Assembly: GCF_019219065.1 (NCBI RefSeq)
Contig: NZ_JAHUWK010000009.1
Span: forward strand, 186,001 to 250,000
Reading direction: 5' to 3'
Length of the DNA: 64,000 bases
Origin: Duganella sp. sic0402
GTDB taxonomy: Bacteria > Pseudomonadota > Gammaproteobacteria > Burkholderiales > Burkholderiaceae_D
The position numbers and the translations under genes were made by a program. The notes beneath the pieces are model-generated. The model was given only the letters and a program-made list of their open reading frames with translations, did not search any database and had not been told where the DNA came from. Below, one piece after another: positions 44,379-53,177 of this stretch. The number at the start of each line of letters is the position of its first letter. Positions within the stretch are counted from its first letter, which is position 1.

Positions 44379-46208
44379 TTATTCCACCGTCACCGACTTG
44401 GCCAGATTGCGTGGCTTATCCACATCGGTGCCGCGCGCCACGGCCGAGTGGTAAGCCAGCAGTTGCAACGACACCACGTGCAGGATAGGCGACAGCAGGC
44501 CGTAGTGTTCCGGCAGACGGATGACGTGCACGCCTTCGCCGGAGGTGATGCGCGAGTCGACGTCGGCAAAGACGTACAGCTGGCCGCCGCGCGCGCGCAC
44601 TTCCTGCATATTCGATTTCAGCTTTTCGATCAGCGCGTCGTTCGGCGCGATCGTCACCACCGGCATTTCCTCGGTCACCAGCGCCAGCGGGCCGTGCTTC
44701 AGTTCGCCGGCCGGATACGCTTCGGCGTGGATGTAGGAAATCTCTTTCAGCTTCAGCGCGCCTTCCAGCGCGATCGGGTAGTGCATGCCGCGGCCGAGGA
44801 ACAGCGCATTTTCCTTGCGCGCGAAATCTTCGGCCCAGGCGATGATTTGTGGCTCCAGCGCCAGCACCGAGGCGATCGCGACCGGCAGGTGGCGCATGGC
44901 TTTCAGGTGCCCGGCTTCTTCGGTGTCGCTGAGGCGGCCGTTGACTTGCGCCAGCGCCAGCGTCAGCAGGAACAGGCCGGCCAGCTGGGTGGTGAAGGCC
45001 TTGGTCGAAGCCACGCCCACTTCGACGCCGGCGCGGGTGATGTAGGCCAGTTTGCATTCGCGCACCATGGCGCTGGTGGCGACGTTGCAGATGGTCAGCG
45101 TGTGTTCCATGCCCAGGCTGCGCGCGTGCTTCAGCGCGGCCAGCGTGTCGGCCGTTTCGCCGCTTTGCGAGATGGTGACCACCAGGGTGTTCGGGTGCGG
45201 CACGCTATCGCGGTAGCGGTATTCGGAAGCGATTTCCACATTCACCGGAATCTTGGCCACCGATTCGATCCAGTACTTGGCGGTCAGGCCGGAGTAGTAG
45301 CTGGTGCCGCAGGCCAGGATCAGCACGCGGTCGATCTGCTTGAAGACGTTGTAGGCGCCGTCGCCGAACAGCTCCGGCATGATGCCGGTGACGCCTTCCA
45401 GCGTGTCGCCGATGACGCGCGGCTGCTCGAAGATTTCTTTCTGCATGTAGTGGCGATACGGACCCAGCTCGGCCGCGCCGGTGTGCGCCTGCACGGTTTT
45501 GACTTCGCGCTGCACTTGCTTGCCGTTGCTGTCGACAATCCATGCGCGGCCCAGCTGCAGGTCGACCACGTCGCCTTCTTCCAGGTAGATGATCTGGTCG
45601 GTGGTACCGGCCAGCGCCATCGCGTCAGACGCGACGAAGTTCTCGCCCTGGCCGATGCCGACGATCAGCGGCGAACCTTGGCGCGCAGCGACCACGCGGT
45701 GTGGTTCTTCGCGGCAGAACACGGCGATCGCGTAGGCGCCGGTCAAGCGTTTGACGGCTTGTTGCACGGTGTCGAACAGGTCGCCGTTGTACATGTGGTC
45801 GACCAGGTGGGCGATGACTTCGGTGTCGGTCTGGCTCTGGAACACATAGCCGAGCGCGGTCAGCTCGGCGCGCAGCTCGTCGTGGTTTTCGATGATGCCG
45901 TTGTGGACCAGCGCGATGCGCGCGGCGTCGGCACTGGGCGAGAAGTGCGGGTGGGCGTTGTGCGAGGCCGGCGCGCCATGGGTGGCCCAGCGGGTGTGGG
46001 CGATGCCGGTAAAGCCTTGCAGCTGCGCTTCATTGATTTGCAGCTCCAGGTCCGCCACGCGCGACGTGCTGCGCGAGCGTTGCAGCTCGCCATCCACGTG
46101 CAGGGCGACGCCGCAGGAATCGTAGCCGCGATATTCCAGGCGTTTCAGGCCTTCCAGCAGGATGGGGGTGATATTGCGTTGCGCTACCGCGCCGACGATG
46201 CCGCACAT
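44379..46208 (-). CDS. glmS: Glutamine-fructose-6-phosphate aminotransferase (isomerizing)
   Basis: First step of UDP-GlcNAc synthesis: fructose-6-P plus glutamine to glucosamine-6-P. 609 residues, the usual length. Cys2 after Met removal is the glutaminase nucleophile (MCGIVGAVA). Two sugar-isomerase domains follow (CGTSYYSGLTAKYWIES; AYPAGELKHGPLAL), and the C-terminal KPRNLAKSVTVE is the sequence recognised by TnsD-type proteins at DNA level. It does not sit next to glmU here; the Lrp and iron genes intervene. Confidence 0.98.
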   Translation of the reverse strand: MCGIVGAVAQRNITPILLEGLKRLEYRGYDSCGVALHVDGELQRSRSTSRVADLELQINEAQLQGFTGIAHTRWATHGAPASHNAHPHFSPSADAARIALVHNGIIENHDELRAELTALGYVFQSQTDTEVIAHLVDHMYNGDLFDTVQQAVKRLTGAYAIAVFCREEPHRVVAARQGSPLIVGIGQGENFVASDAMALAGTTDQIIYLEEGDVVDLQLGRAWIVDSNGKQVQREVKTVQAHTGAAELGPYRHYMQKEIFEQPRVIGDTLEGVTGIMPELFGDGAYNVFKQIDRVLILACGTSYYSGLTAKYWIESVAKIPVNVEIASEYRYRDSVPHPNTLVVTISQSGETADTLAALKHARSLGMEHTLTICNVATSAMVRECKLAYITRAGVEVGVASTKAFTTQLAGLFLLTLALAQVNGRLSDTEEAGHLKAMRHLPVAIASVLALEPQIIAWAEDFARKENALFLGRGMHYPIALEGALKLKEISYIHAEAYPAGELKHGPLALVTEEMPVVTIAPNDALIEKLKSNMQEVRARGGQLYVFADVDSRITSGEGVHVIRLPEHYGLLSPILHVVSLQLLAYHSAVARGTDVDKPRNLAKSVTVE

Positions 46209-46273
46209 AGGAGTACCTCGTGAATTAAGTTAAACGCATCGTAGAGCAGGGATGGTGAAATAAGCTTTCTATT

Positions 46274-46320
46274 TATCTAGATATTTGTCATAAAATTTCA
46301 CCATACTTAGCTCATGAAAT
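46274..46320. promoter_or_regulatory. AT-rich divergent promoter/operator region between glmS and the Lrp gene
   Basis: Contains the palindrome TATCTAGATA at 46274-46283 and the inverted repeat ATTTCA (46295-46300) / TGAAAT (46315-46320). AT-rich imperfect repeats are typical of autoregulatory sites of Lrp-type proteins, and the Lrp gene starts 20 bases away. Confidence 0.4.
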
Positions 46321-46339
46321 AATATTTCTTAAATACCTT

Positions 46340-46792
46340 ATGGATGAAATAGATCGTCGCATTTTGAATGCGCTACAAGTTGATGCATCGCAAACCAACG
46401 CGGAATTGGCCGCCGCCGTGCATGTTTCCCCGCCAACTTGCTTGCGGCGGGTGAAGCATTTGCGGGAAAGTGGCGTGATCCAGCGCCAAGTCGCCATCGT
46501 GGCGCCGGAAAAAGTCGGACCCAGCCTGACAGCGCTGGTGGAAATCTCGCTGGATATCCAGGCGGCGGAACGCATGACCGAGTTTGAAGCGCTGGTGGCC
46601 GCCGAGGCGGCGGTGCTGCAATGCTACCGCGTGGCGCCGGGGCCGGATTTCGTGCTGGTGGTGCAGGTGGCGGATATGCCGGCGTATCACGCGCTGGCGC
46701 ACCGTCTGTTTGCGAGCCACGCCAATGTGCGGAATGTGAAGGCATATTTCTCCACATTCCGCAGCAAATTCGAGACTCGCATTGCTGTGTGA
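46340..46792 (+). CDS. Lrp/AsnC-family regulator
   Basis: 150 residues. N-terminal helix-turn-helix MDEIDRRILNALQVDASQTN with SPPTCLRRVKHLRESG; C-terminal ligand/oligomer domain with ALVEISLDIQ and VLQCYRVAPGPDFVLVVQV. Divergent from glmS. The effector, usually an amino acid, is unknown. Its stop codon lies inside a DnaA-box-like site. Confidence 0.92.
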   Translation: MDEIDRRILNALQVDASQTNAELAAAVHVSPPTCLRRVKHLRESGVIQRQVAIVAPEKVGPSLTALVEISLDIQAAERMTEFEALVAAEAAVLQCYRVAPGPDFVLVVQVADMPAYHALAHRLFASHANVRNVKAYFSTFRSKFETRIAV

Positions 46793-46931
46793 ATAAAGTT
46801 ATACAGGCTTATCCCATGGATAAAAACAGCTTATCCGAGGGTTTTTACATGCTTTATACAGGGCTTTTCCTCAGCTTATGCACCCGCTTATCCCTGCAGT
46901 TTTCACAAGGATACACACAAGTTTATCCACA
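46788..46931. promoter_or_regulatory. DnaA-box-like cluster B
   Basis: TTATTCACA on the minus strand at 46788-46796 and TTATCCACA at 46923-46931, with a one-mismatch copy TTATGCACC at 46876-46884 and several gcttatcc words between. The stretch lies between the convergent Lrp gene and TonB receptor gene. Confidence 0.5.
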
Positions 46932-46939
46932 GATCGTTT

Positions 46940-49105
46940 TTAGAACTTGGCCGCCAGGGTCAGGCTAACGTTACGCGGCTCGCCCCAGAATACGCCATCG
47001 TAGAAGCCGACATTGCGGTAGTAGTTTTTGTCGGTTAGGTTGCTGATGTTTAATTGGGCACGCAGATTGCTGTTGATGTCATAGCCAGCAAACATGCTCA
47101 GCAACGCATAACCTCCTTGCGTCAGGCGTGATGTTTCGCTGGCCGGCGCCATCGGGCGGCCGTACCAGGACACGCTGTAGATCGAGCTTTGCGCTTGCAC
47201 GCTGCCGCCCACGCGCAGGCCCGGCAGCACACGATCCAGCTTGTACGAGCTGGACAGGCGCAGCAGATGGCGCGGCTGGGTTGGTTCGCCACGCTCGCCA
47301 TTGGCTTCCTTCACATTCAGATAGGTGTAGCCGCCGGCGATATTCCAGTCCGGCGACACCTGGCCCGAGACATCAAACTCGATGCCGCGCGCGGTGATGC
47401 CGTCGCCGTTGGCCACATAGGCCAGGCCGCCGTCCGGCAGGGTGAAACCGGCCGGCACGCTGCGGTCCAGCTGCGCCAGGTTTTTCTTCAGCGTACGGAA
47501 GACGGCCGCCGACGCGTTCAGTTTCTTGTCGAGGAATTCGCCTTTGATGCCGAGCTCGCTATTGGTGCCGGTCTGCGGTTTCAGCAGGGCGTTGTTCTTG
47601 TCGCGCGACGTTTGCGGCGAGAACAAGGTGGTGTAGCTGGCGTACAGCGACATCTGCTGATTCAGGTCGTAGACGATGCCAGCGTAAGGCGTGGTTTCGT
47701 TCTTGGTTTCCTGCAGATCGCTGCTGCCGGTGTATTTGCCACTGGTATCGAATTCCGAATTCTCGGTCCGATAGTTGCTCAGCCGCGCGCCGACGATCAC
47801 CGTCAGCGGTTCAGTGATGCTGAAGCGCCCAGCCACATAGGCGCCGCCCAGCTTGACCTCGGTTTCCGAGTGCGAGCCGTCCGGCGTGAAGGTCGGCTTG
47901 GGAATATTGCCGGTCCAGTTGCGGTAATCGGGGATGGCGGCCGGATACAAAACCGTCGACTTGCCGTTCTGGCTGCTGCTGACTTGCTTGCCACCGTTCC
48001 AGCCGGCGATCAGCGTGTGCTGACGGCCTAACAGGCTGAACGGGCCAGTGACGTAGAGGTCGTAATTGTCGTCCACCGATTTGCCTTCGCCCCACACGCC
48101 GGTCCACAGGCGCATGCCGACGCCGGTGGCCGGATTCGGGTAACCGGCGCCGCCGTTGGCGACGGTGGTGTTGTTGCGGCTGTCGGTACGGGCGTAGCCC
48201 AGGTGCAGCTTCCAGCCTTCGCCGAAACGCTGGTCGATCGAGACAAAGGCGGTGTGCTGTTTATTGGCCCAGGTGCTCCATGGCGTGGTCAGCGTAAAGT
48301 TGCGCGGCAGATTGGCCAGCGTGCCATCGAAATTCCAGTAGGGCACCGCGCCCCAGGTGGCGCCGGTCGGCGTGTTGCGCTGGAAGTCGATGCCGGCGGC
48401 CAGCAGCGTGCCTGGCGTCAGATCGGCTTCAACGATGGCCATGCCGACGGTTTTGCGCTCATGGTACATGTCCATATAGGAATCGCGGTCCTGATGCGCG
48501 ACCGCCACGCGGCCGCGCACCTTGCCGTCGCCGGTCAGTGGCGTACTCAGGTCGGCTTCAACGCGGCGGTCATTCCAGCGCTTGAAGGTGGCGCTGGCGC
48601 TGCCCTGTAGCGTTTTGCCCGGACGCTTGCGCACCATATTGACGGCAGCCGAGGGATCACCGGTGCCGCCCATCAGGCCGTTGGCGCCGCGGACGATTTC
48701 GATGCGGTCATACAGGATGGTGTCCGACAGCGGCGAATTGGAGCCCATAGGCATGCCGTCCACCTGGATGTTGGTGATGCTGAAGCCGCGCGAATAGAAG
48801 CTGGTGCGTTCGCTATCCATCTGACCGATCATCACGCCGGTGGTCAGGCCCAGCGCTTCGTCCAGCCGGGTCAGGCTGAAGTCGTCCATCAGTGCGCGGG
48901 TCACCACGCTGACCGATTGCGGCGTATCGCGGATCGACATTTCCATGCGGGTCGAGGTGTGGGCCGAGCCGGCCGAGTAAGAGTCGTCGCCATTGTTCTG
49001 GCCTTTGACTTCCACTTTGGTGATCTGTTCTTCGTCGGCAGCCATGGCCGGATAGGCGGCGCTCAGCGCCAGCGCCAGTGCCGTAATGTGCAGCTTGTGA
49101 TGCAT
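46940..49105 (-). CDS. TonB-dependent siderophore receptor (FhuE/FpvA-like)
   Basis: 721 residues. Signal peptide ends near AAYPAMAADE, immediately followed by a TonB box (ITKVEVKGQ), so there is no N-terminal signalling (STN) domain. Plug motifs: TRMEMSIRDTPQSVSVVT, SFYSRGFSITNIQVDGMP, VRGANGLMGGTGDPSAAVNM; barrel ends NVSLTLAAKF. This subfamily takes up hydroxamate or mixed siderophores. It lies 66 bases after the ECF sigma gene on the same strand and is probably its main target. Confidence 0.92.
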   Translation of the reverse strand: MHHKLHITALALALSAAYPAMAADEEQITKVEVKGQNNGDDSYSAGSAHTSTRMEMSIRDTPQSVSVVTRALMDDFSLTRLDEALGLTTGVMIGQMDSERTSFYSRGFSITNIQVDGMPMGSNSPLSDTILYDRIEIVRGANGLMGGTGDPSAAVNMVRKRPGKTLQGSASATFKRWNDRRVEADLSTPLTGDGKVRGRVAVAHQDRDSYMDMYHERKTVGMAIVEADLTPGTLLAAGIDFQRNTPTGATWGAVPYWNFDGTLANLPRNFTLTTPWSTWANKQHTAFVSIDQRFGEGWKLHLGYARTDSRNNTTVANGGAGYPNPATGVGMRLWTGVWGEGKSVDDNYDLYVTGPFSLLGRQHTLIAGWNGGKQVSSSQNGKSTVLYPAAIPDYRNWTGNIPKPTFTPDGSHSETEVKLGGAYVAGRFSITEPLTVIVGARLSNYRTENSEFDTSGKYTGSSDLQETKNETTPYAGIVYDLNQQMSLYASYTTLFSPQTSRDKNNALLKPQTGTNSELGIKGEFLDKKLNASAAVFRTLKKNLAQLDRSVPAGFTLPDGGLAYVANGDGITARGIEFDVSGQVSPDWNIAGGYTYLNVKEANGERGEPTQPRHLLRLSSSYKLDRVLPGLRVGGSVQAQSSIYSVSWYGRPMAPASETSRLTQGGYALLSMFAGYDINSNLRAQLNISNLTDKNYYRNVGFYDGVFWGEPRNVSLTLAAKF

Positions 49106-49171
49106 CGTTCATTCCCTTTTGTTGTGATTGGTAACCAGTAAGACCGGCGAGATCACAAAAGGGGACAGATT

Positions 49172-49678
49172 TTATGCGGTGGCCATCAAACATTGCATGA
49201 AAGCGGCCGCCATATAGCGTTTGACGGTGCGCACGGTGACGCCCAGCCGCTCGCCGATATCGCTATAGCCCAGGCCTTCCAGCTGCGACAGCAGGAAGGC
49301 TTCGCGCGCTTTCGGCGGCAGGCCATCGAGCATGCGGTCGATGTCATGCAGCGCTTCAAGTATCAGCAGCCGTTCCTCGGGCGATTGCGTGTAGCAGGGC
49401 GGCAGCTGGGCCAGCACTTCCAGGTAGGCGCGCTCCAGCGATTGACGTTCGGCGTAGTTGATCAGCAGCCGCTGCGCTACCGTGGCCAGGTAGGCGCGCG
49501 GCTCGCGCAGCTCGTTACAGCAGTGATCCGCCTGGCACAGGATGCGGATAAAGGTTTCCTGCGCCAGATCGGCCGCGTGATCGGCGCCGTTGACCTTGCG
49601 GCGTAGCCAGCCGAGCAGCCAGCTATGGTGGGCTGCGTACAACTGGCCAACTTCGGATCGGGGCGCAATATGGTGCAC
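49172..49678 (-). CDS. FecI-like ECF sigma factor
   Basis: 168 residues. Region 2 (about 8-75) contains HHSWLLGWLRRKVNGADHAADLAQETFIRIL; region 4 (about 105-160) contains LPPKAREAFLLSQLEGLGYSDIGERLGVTVRTVKRYM. No FecR anti-sigma gene is adjacent and the receptor downstream lacks a signalling domain. The gene starts 16 bases from a perfect Fur palindrome, so iron status probably controls it at transcription. Confidence 0.92.
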   Translation of the reverse strand: MHHIAPRSEVGQLYAAHHSWLLGWLRRKVNGADHAADLAQETFIRILCQADHCCNELREPRAYLATVAQRLLINYAERQSLERAYLEVLAQLPPCYTQSPEERLLILEALHDIDRMLDGLPPKAREAFLLSQLEGLGYSDIGERLGVTVRTVKRYMAAAFMQCLMATA

Positions 49679-49694
49679 AACTAGCTACTTATTG

Positions 49695-49713
49695 AATGAG
49701 AATTATTCTCATT
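49695..49713. promoter_or_regulatory. Perfect 19-bp Fur box before the ECF sigma gene
   Basis: AATGAGAATTATTCTCATT is a perfect inverted repeat around a central base and has the 7-1-7 Fur form TGAGAAT-T-ATTCTCA. It is 16 bases upstream of the sigma-factor start, so bound Fur would block the promoter. Confidence 0.9.
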
Positions 49714-50033
49714 GTAACAGTTTCATACGCTGATATGCTTTTCTGTTGTTTTATCCCATGGTTATCAGCCAGATATACGAGGCTTTCCCACAGGTTTATA
49801 CACAGCCTGGATATGTCCCAGAAATGTTATCCGGGGCTTATCCGCATCTTATTCAGCGTTTACTCAGGCGCTTACACACAGAGTTATGCACATTTGCTGA
49901 AAAACCGGGCTGTATGCGTGTGCAGATGGCGAAGCACATGCGTGGTATACCTCGCTTGCGAGTAAATGGCGTACTTGTACACCTGTTTTCCCGCTATTAC
50001 CCAGACCTTACTCACATATTTATCCACAATAAG
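49714..50033. other. Gene-free 320-base stretch, DnaA-box-like cluster C
   Basis: Between the Fur box and the glmU terminator I see no credible gene; the two open frames here have no ribosome site and no protein-like pattern. The stretch has three sites fitting TTATNCACA: 49796-49804 (TTATACACA), 49884-49892 (TTATGCACA) and 50020-50028 (TTATCCACA). One-mismatch copies are at 49872-49880 and 50008-50016, and ttatcc words occur in between. Confidence 0.55.
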
Positions 50034-50057
50034 AAACGGCGCCCGCAGGCGCCGTTT
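50034..50057 (-). terminator. Terminator after glmU
   Basis: A 10-bp perfect stem (aaacggcgcc / ggcgccgttt) with loop cgca lies 22 bases past the glmU stop; on the minus strand it is followed by cttatt. Confidence 0.75.
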
Positions 50058-50079
50058 GGCAACAAAGAATGGTTCCCGC

Positions 50080-51444
50080 TTATTTTTTGATCTTGACCGG
50101 ACGGGTCCAGTTTTCAATGGTGACCTGGCGTGGCCGCGAGACGGTCAGCTTGCCGGCCGGTGCATCCTTGGTCAGCGTGGTGCCGGCGCCCAGCGTCGCG
50201 CCCTTGCCGACGGTGACAGGCGCCACCAGCTGGCTGTCGCTGCCGATGAAGGCGTCGTCTTCGATCACGGTGCGGAACTTGTTGGCACCGTCGTAATTGC
50301 AGGTGATGACGCCAGCGCCGATGTTGACGCGCGAACCGATGGTGGCGTCGCCGATATAAGCCAGGTGGTTGGCCTTGCTGTGCGCGGCCACCTGGCCGTT
50401 TTTGATTTCGACGAAATTACCCACATGCACATCCTCGGCCAGCACCGTACCAGGACGCAGGCGCGCATACGGACCGATCAGCGACGCTTCGCCGACCACC
50501 GCCTCTTCGATATGGCAGAAGGGCTTGATCTGCGCGCCAGCCAGGATGCGGGCGTTGACAATCACATTGTGGGCGGCGATATGCACGCCGTCGCCGATCT
50601 CGACCTTGCCTTCAAACACGCAACCGACGTCGATGGTGACATCGCGGCCGCAGACCAGCTCGCCGCGCACATCGATACGCGCCGGGTCCAGCAGCGTGAC
50701 GCCCTGTTCCAGCAAGCGATTGGCGATATTGCGCTGATGGATGCGTTCCAGCTCGGCCAGCTGAACCTTGCTGTTGACGCCGGCCACTTCCCACTGCGCC
50801 GACGGTTGCGCCGACACCACCGGCACGCCATCCGCCACCGCCAGCGCGACGATATCGGTCAGGTAGTACTCGCCTTGGGCGTTTTCATTTTTCACCGCAC
50901 CCAGCCACTGCTTCAGCCGCACGGTCGGCACGACCATGATGCCGCTGTTGATTTCCTTGATCGCGCGTTCGGCCTCGGTGGCGTCTTTTTGCTCGACGAT
51001 GCGCACAATGTGGCCATTCTCACGAACGATTCTTCCCAAACCGGTAGGATCGTCCTGTTCGACAGTCAGAATGCCCAGCTTGTCGTTGCCAGCCGCGTGG
51101 ATCAGCGCTTGCAGCGACGCGGCGGTGGTCAGCGGCACGTCGCCGTACAGGATCAGGGTAGGGACTTTGTCGTCCAGTTCCGGCAGCGCCTGCAGGACGG
51201 CGTGGCCAGTACCAAGCTGTTGTTCCTGCAACGCGGCAGCGATCTTCTCAGGCTGTTTGGCAAGCAGTTCCTGCACTGCTGCGCCGCCATGCCCGTAGAT
51301 CACGCATAATCGGCTGGCGGACAGGCTGCGCGCCGTGTCCAACACATGCTGCAACAGCGGCTTGCCCGCCAGGGGATGTAAAACTTTCGGCAGCGCGGAT
51401 TGCATGCGCTTGCCCATGCCGGCTGCAAGGATAACAACGTTCAT
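50080..51444 (-). CDS. glmU: Bifunctional GlcNAc-1-P uridyltransferase / GlcN-1-P acetyltransferase
   Basis: Last two steps of UDP-GlcNAc synthesis. 454 residues. The N-terminal uridyltransferase domain begins VVILAAGMGKRMQSALPKVLHPLAGKP; GTGHAVLQA and YGDVPL are present. The C-terminal left-handed beta-helix has hexapeptide repeats and the acetyltransferase stretch IGDATIGSRVNIGAGVITCNYDG. Full length and single gene, ended by a hairpin. Confidence 0.98.
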   Translation of the reverse strand: MNVVILAAGMGKRMQSALPKVLHPLAGKPLLQHVLDTARSLSASRLCVIYGHGGAAVQELLAKQPEKIAAALQEQQLGTGHAVLQALPELDDKVPTLILYGDVPLTTAASLQALIHAAGNDKLGILTVEQDDPTGLGRIVRENGHIVRIVEQKDATEAERAIKEINSGIMVVPTVRLKQWLGAVKNENAQGEYYLTDIVALAVADGVPVVSAQPSAQWEVAGVNSKVQLAELERIHQRNIANRLLEQGVTLLDPARIDVRGELVCGRDVTIDVGCVFEGKVEIGDGVHIAAHNVIVNARILAGAQIKPFCHIEEAVVGEASLIGPYARLRPGTVLAEDVHVGNFVEIKNGQVAAHSKANHLAYIGDATIGSRVNIGAGVITCNYDGANKFRTVIEDDAFIGSDSQLVAPVTVGKGATLGAGTTLTKDAPAGKLTVSRPRQVTIENWTRPVKIKK

Positions 51445-51472
51445 AGAGGTGCCAAATCAAGTGAGTGTGTAA

Positions 51473-52369
51473 ATGCAAAAGTCTAACATGCCCCTGTCGA
51501 GCCGCCGGACGCTGTACGGCCTGTTCCTGATCCTGCTCATGGCCATGCTGGCCGCCTGCAGCTCGCTGAAACTGGCGTATAACAATGGCGACACGCTGCT
51601 GTACTGGTGGCTGGACGGCTATGTCGACCTGAACGCCGAGCAAAAGGGCTGGGTGAAGGAAGATATCGACAAGCTGTTCCACTGGCACCGCAAGACGCAG
51701 CTGCAAGACTATATACAGATCCTGCAAACCGCGCAGCGCCAGCTGAGTGCCAGCCCGACCCAGGCCGACCTGCAAAACGATTACGACGAAATCAAGAAGC
51801 GCACCGAGGCGCTGCTGCTGAAAGCCACACCGGAGCTGGCGGAGCTGGCGCGCTCGCTGCAGCCCGAGCAGATCGCCACGCTGGAACGCAAGTTCGCCAA
51901 CAACAACGCGGATTTCCGCAAAAAGAATATGCGCGGCGACAAGGAAGCGCAGCAGCGCTTCCGCTTCAAGAAATCGATGGAGCAATTCGAGCTGTGGTTT
52001 GGCAATTTCACCGACGAGCAGGAGGCGCAGATCCGCAAGGCATCCGACGCGCGTCCGCTGAACAATGAAATCTGGCTCGACGAGCGCACCCGCCGGCAAA
52101 ACAGCATCCTGGCGCTGGCGCGCAAGGTGCAGAGCGAAAAGCTGGGCAAGGAGGCGACCCAGGCGCAAATCCAGACGCTGATCAAGGACGGCTTCCGCCG
52201 GCTCGACAATTCCGAGCGCAAAGCCTTCTTCGATGCCGCCGAGGAAGCCAACATCCAGCTGGTGCTGACCGTGATCAACCTGGCCACGCCGGCGCAGAAA
52301 GCCCATGCGCAGCGCCGCATGCAGGGCTGGATCGACGACTTCCGCAGCCTGTCGGCCGACCAGCGCTAG
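51473..52369 (+). CDS. DUF6279 family lipoprotein
   Basis: 298 residues. A lipoprotein signal with lipobox LAAC (LILLMAMLAACSSLKLAYNN) gives lipidation at about Cys29. The mature part starts with the family pattern LAYNNGDTLLYWWLDGYVDL and is otherwise helical with many charged residues. Function unknown. Divergent from glmU with only 28 bases between, so their promoters overlap neighbouring genes. Confidence 0.85.
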   Translation: MQKSNMPLSSRRTLYGLFLILLMAMLAACSSLKLAYNNGDTLLYWWLDGYVDLNAEQKGWVKEDIDKLFHWHRKTQLQDYIQILQTAQRQLSASPTQADLQNDYDEIKKRTEALLLKATPELAELARSLQPEQIATLERKFANNNADFRKKNMRGDKEAQQRFRFKKSMEQFELWFGNFTDEQEAQIRKASDARPLNNEIWLDERTRRQNSILALARKVQSEKLGKEATQAQIQTLIKDGFRRLDNSERKAFFDAAEEANIQLVLTVINLATPAQKAHAQRRMQGWIDDFRSLSADQR

Positions 52370-52378
52370 GTGGCTCTA

Positions 52379-52387
52379 TGGTATGAT
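52379..52387 (+). promoter_or_regulatory. rsmD: Extended -10 candidate before rsmD
   Basis: TGgTATGAT lies about 35 bases before the rsmD ATG and just past the lipoprotein stop. No clear -35. Confidence 0.4.
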
Positions 52388-52421
52388 GGCCTGTTGAATC
52401 AATGACTTAGAACAGCGCCAC

Positions 52422-53069
52422 ATGCCGAAGAAGCCTCCCAGCAAGCCAGCCAAACCCGCCAAAGTCCCGGTCCACGGTCCCCAGCACAGCAACCAGGTGC
52501 GGATTATCGGCGGCCAGTGGAAACGCACGCCGTTGCCGGTGCTGAGCGCACTGGGCCTGCGCCCGACGCCGGACCGCGTGCGCGAGACCGCGTTCAACTG
52601 GATCAATCACCAGCGCGACGCCTACTGGGCCAACGCGCAAGTGCTGGACCTGTTTGCCGGCAGCGGCGCATTGGGCTTTGAGGCGGCCAGCCGCGGCGCG
52701 CAGTCGGTCACCATGATCGACAGCAATGCGCAAGTCACCCGCCAGCTGGAAGAGATCAAGGCCAAGCTGAAAGCCGACAATGTACAGATCATGCGCGGCG
52801 ACGCGCTGTCGGTGGCGCAGTCGGCCGCCACGCGCGGCCAGCGCTACGATCTGATCTTCCTTGATCCGCCTTACCAGCAAAGCTTCCTGGAAAAGACCCT
52901 GCCGCTGTGCCTCAAGCTGCTCAACGAAGGCGGCCTGGTGTACGCCGAGTCCGGCCTGTCGCTGGAATTCGCCGAAGGCGAGACGCCAGAGTGGCTGGCC
53001 AACTGGGAAGTAATCCGGGCTGACAAAGCCGGGATGGTGTTCTATCATTTATTAAAATACAAACCCTAA
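52422..53069 (+). CDS. rsmD: 16S rRNA (guanine(966)-N2)-methyltransferase
   Basis: 215 residues. After a basic N-terminal extension (MPKKPPSKPAKPAKVPV), the RsmD core appears: RIIGGQWKRTPLPVL, PTPDRVRETAFNWI, the SAM site LDLFAGSGALGFEAASRGA and the catalytic LIFLDPPYQ. It precedes coaD, a common pairing. The short Lys/Pro extension is not part of the core family. Confidence 0.95.
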   Translation: MPKKPPSKPAKPAKVPVHGPQHSNQVRIIGGQWKRTPLPVLSALGLRPTPDRVRETAFNWINHQRDAYWANAQVLDLFAGSGALGFEAASRGAQSVTMIDSNAQVTRQLEEIKAKLKADNVQIMRGDALSVAQSAATRGQRYDLIFLDPPYQQSFLEKTLPLCLKLLNEGGLVYAESGLSLEFAEGETPEWLANWEVIRADKAGMVFYHLLKYKP

Positions 53070-53092
53070 TCGGCAGTATTTGCTGCTAAAAC

Positions 53093-53114
53093 TGCCTCAA
53101 ATTAAGGCATTTTT
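53093..53114 (+). terminator. Weak terminator candidate after rsmD
   Basis: A short stem (tgcct / aggca) with a 7-base loop is followed by five T residues, 24 bases past the rsmD stop. Confidence 0.4.
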
Positions 53115-53177
53115 AAGCAAAACTCGATTTTCAGGCATAATGCGCGTTCTATATTGGTGCATCTGCAGGGAGCCGCA

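Noticed and set aside
49696..50090. Two overlapping plus-strand open frames in the stretch before glmU
   Set aside because: No ribosome site, no protein-like pattern, and they coincide with repeated DnaA-box-like words and the glmU end.
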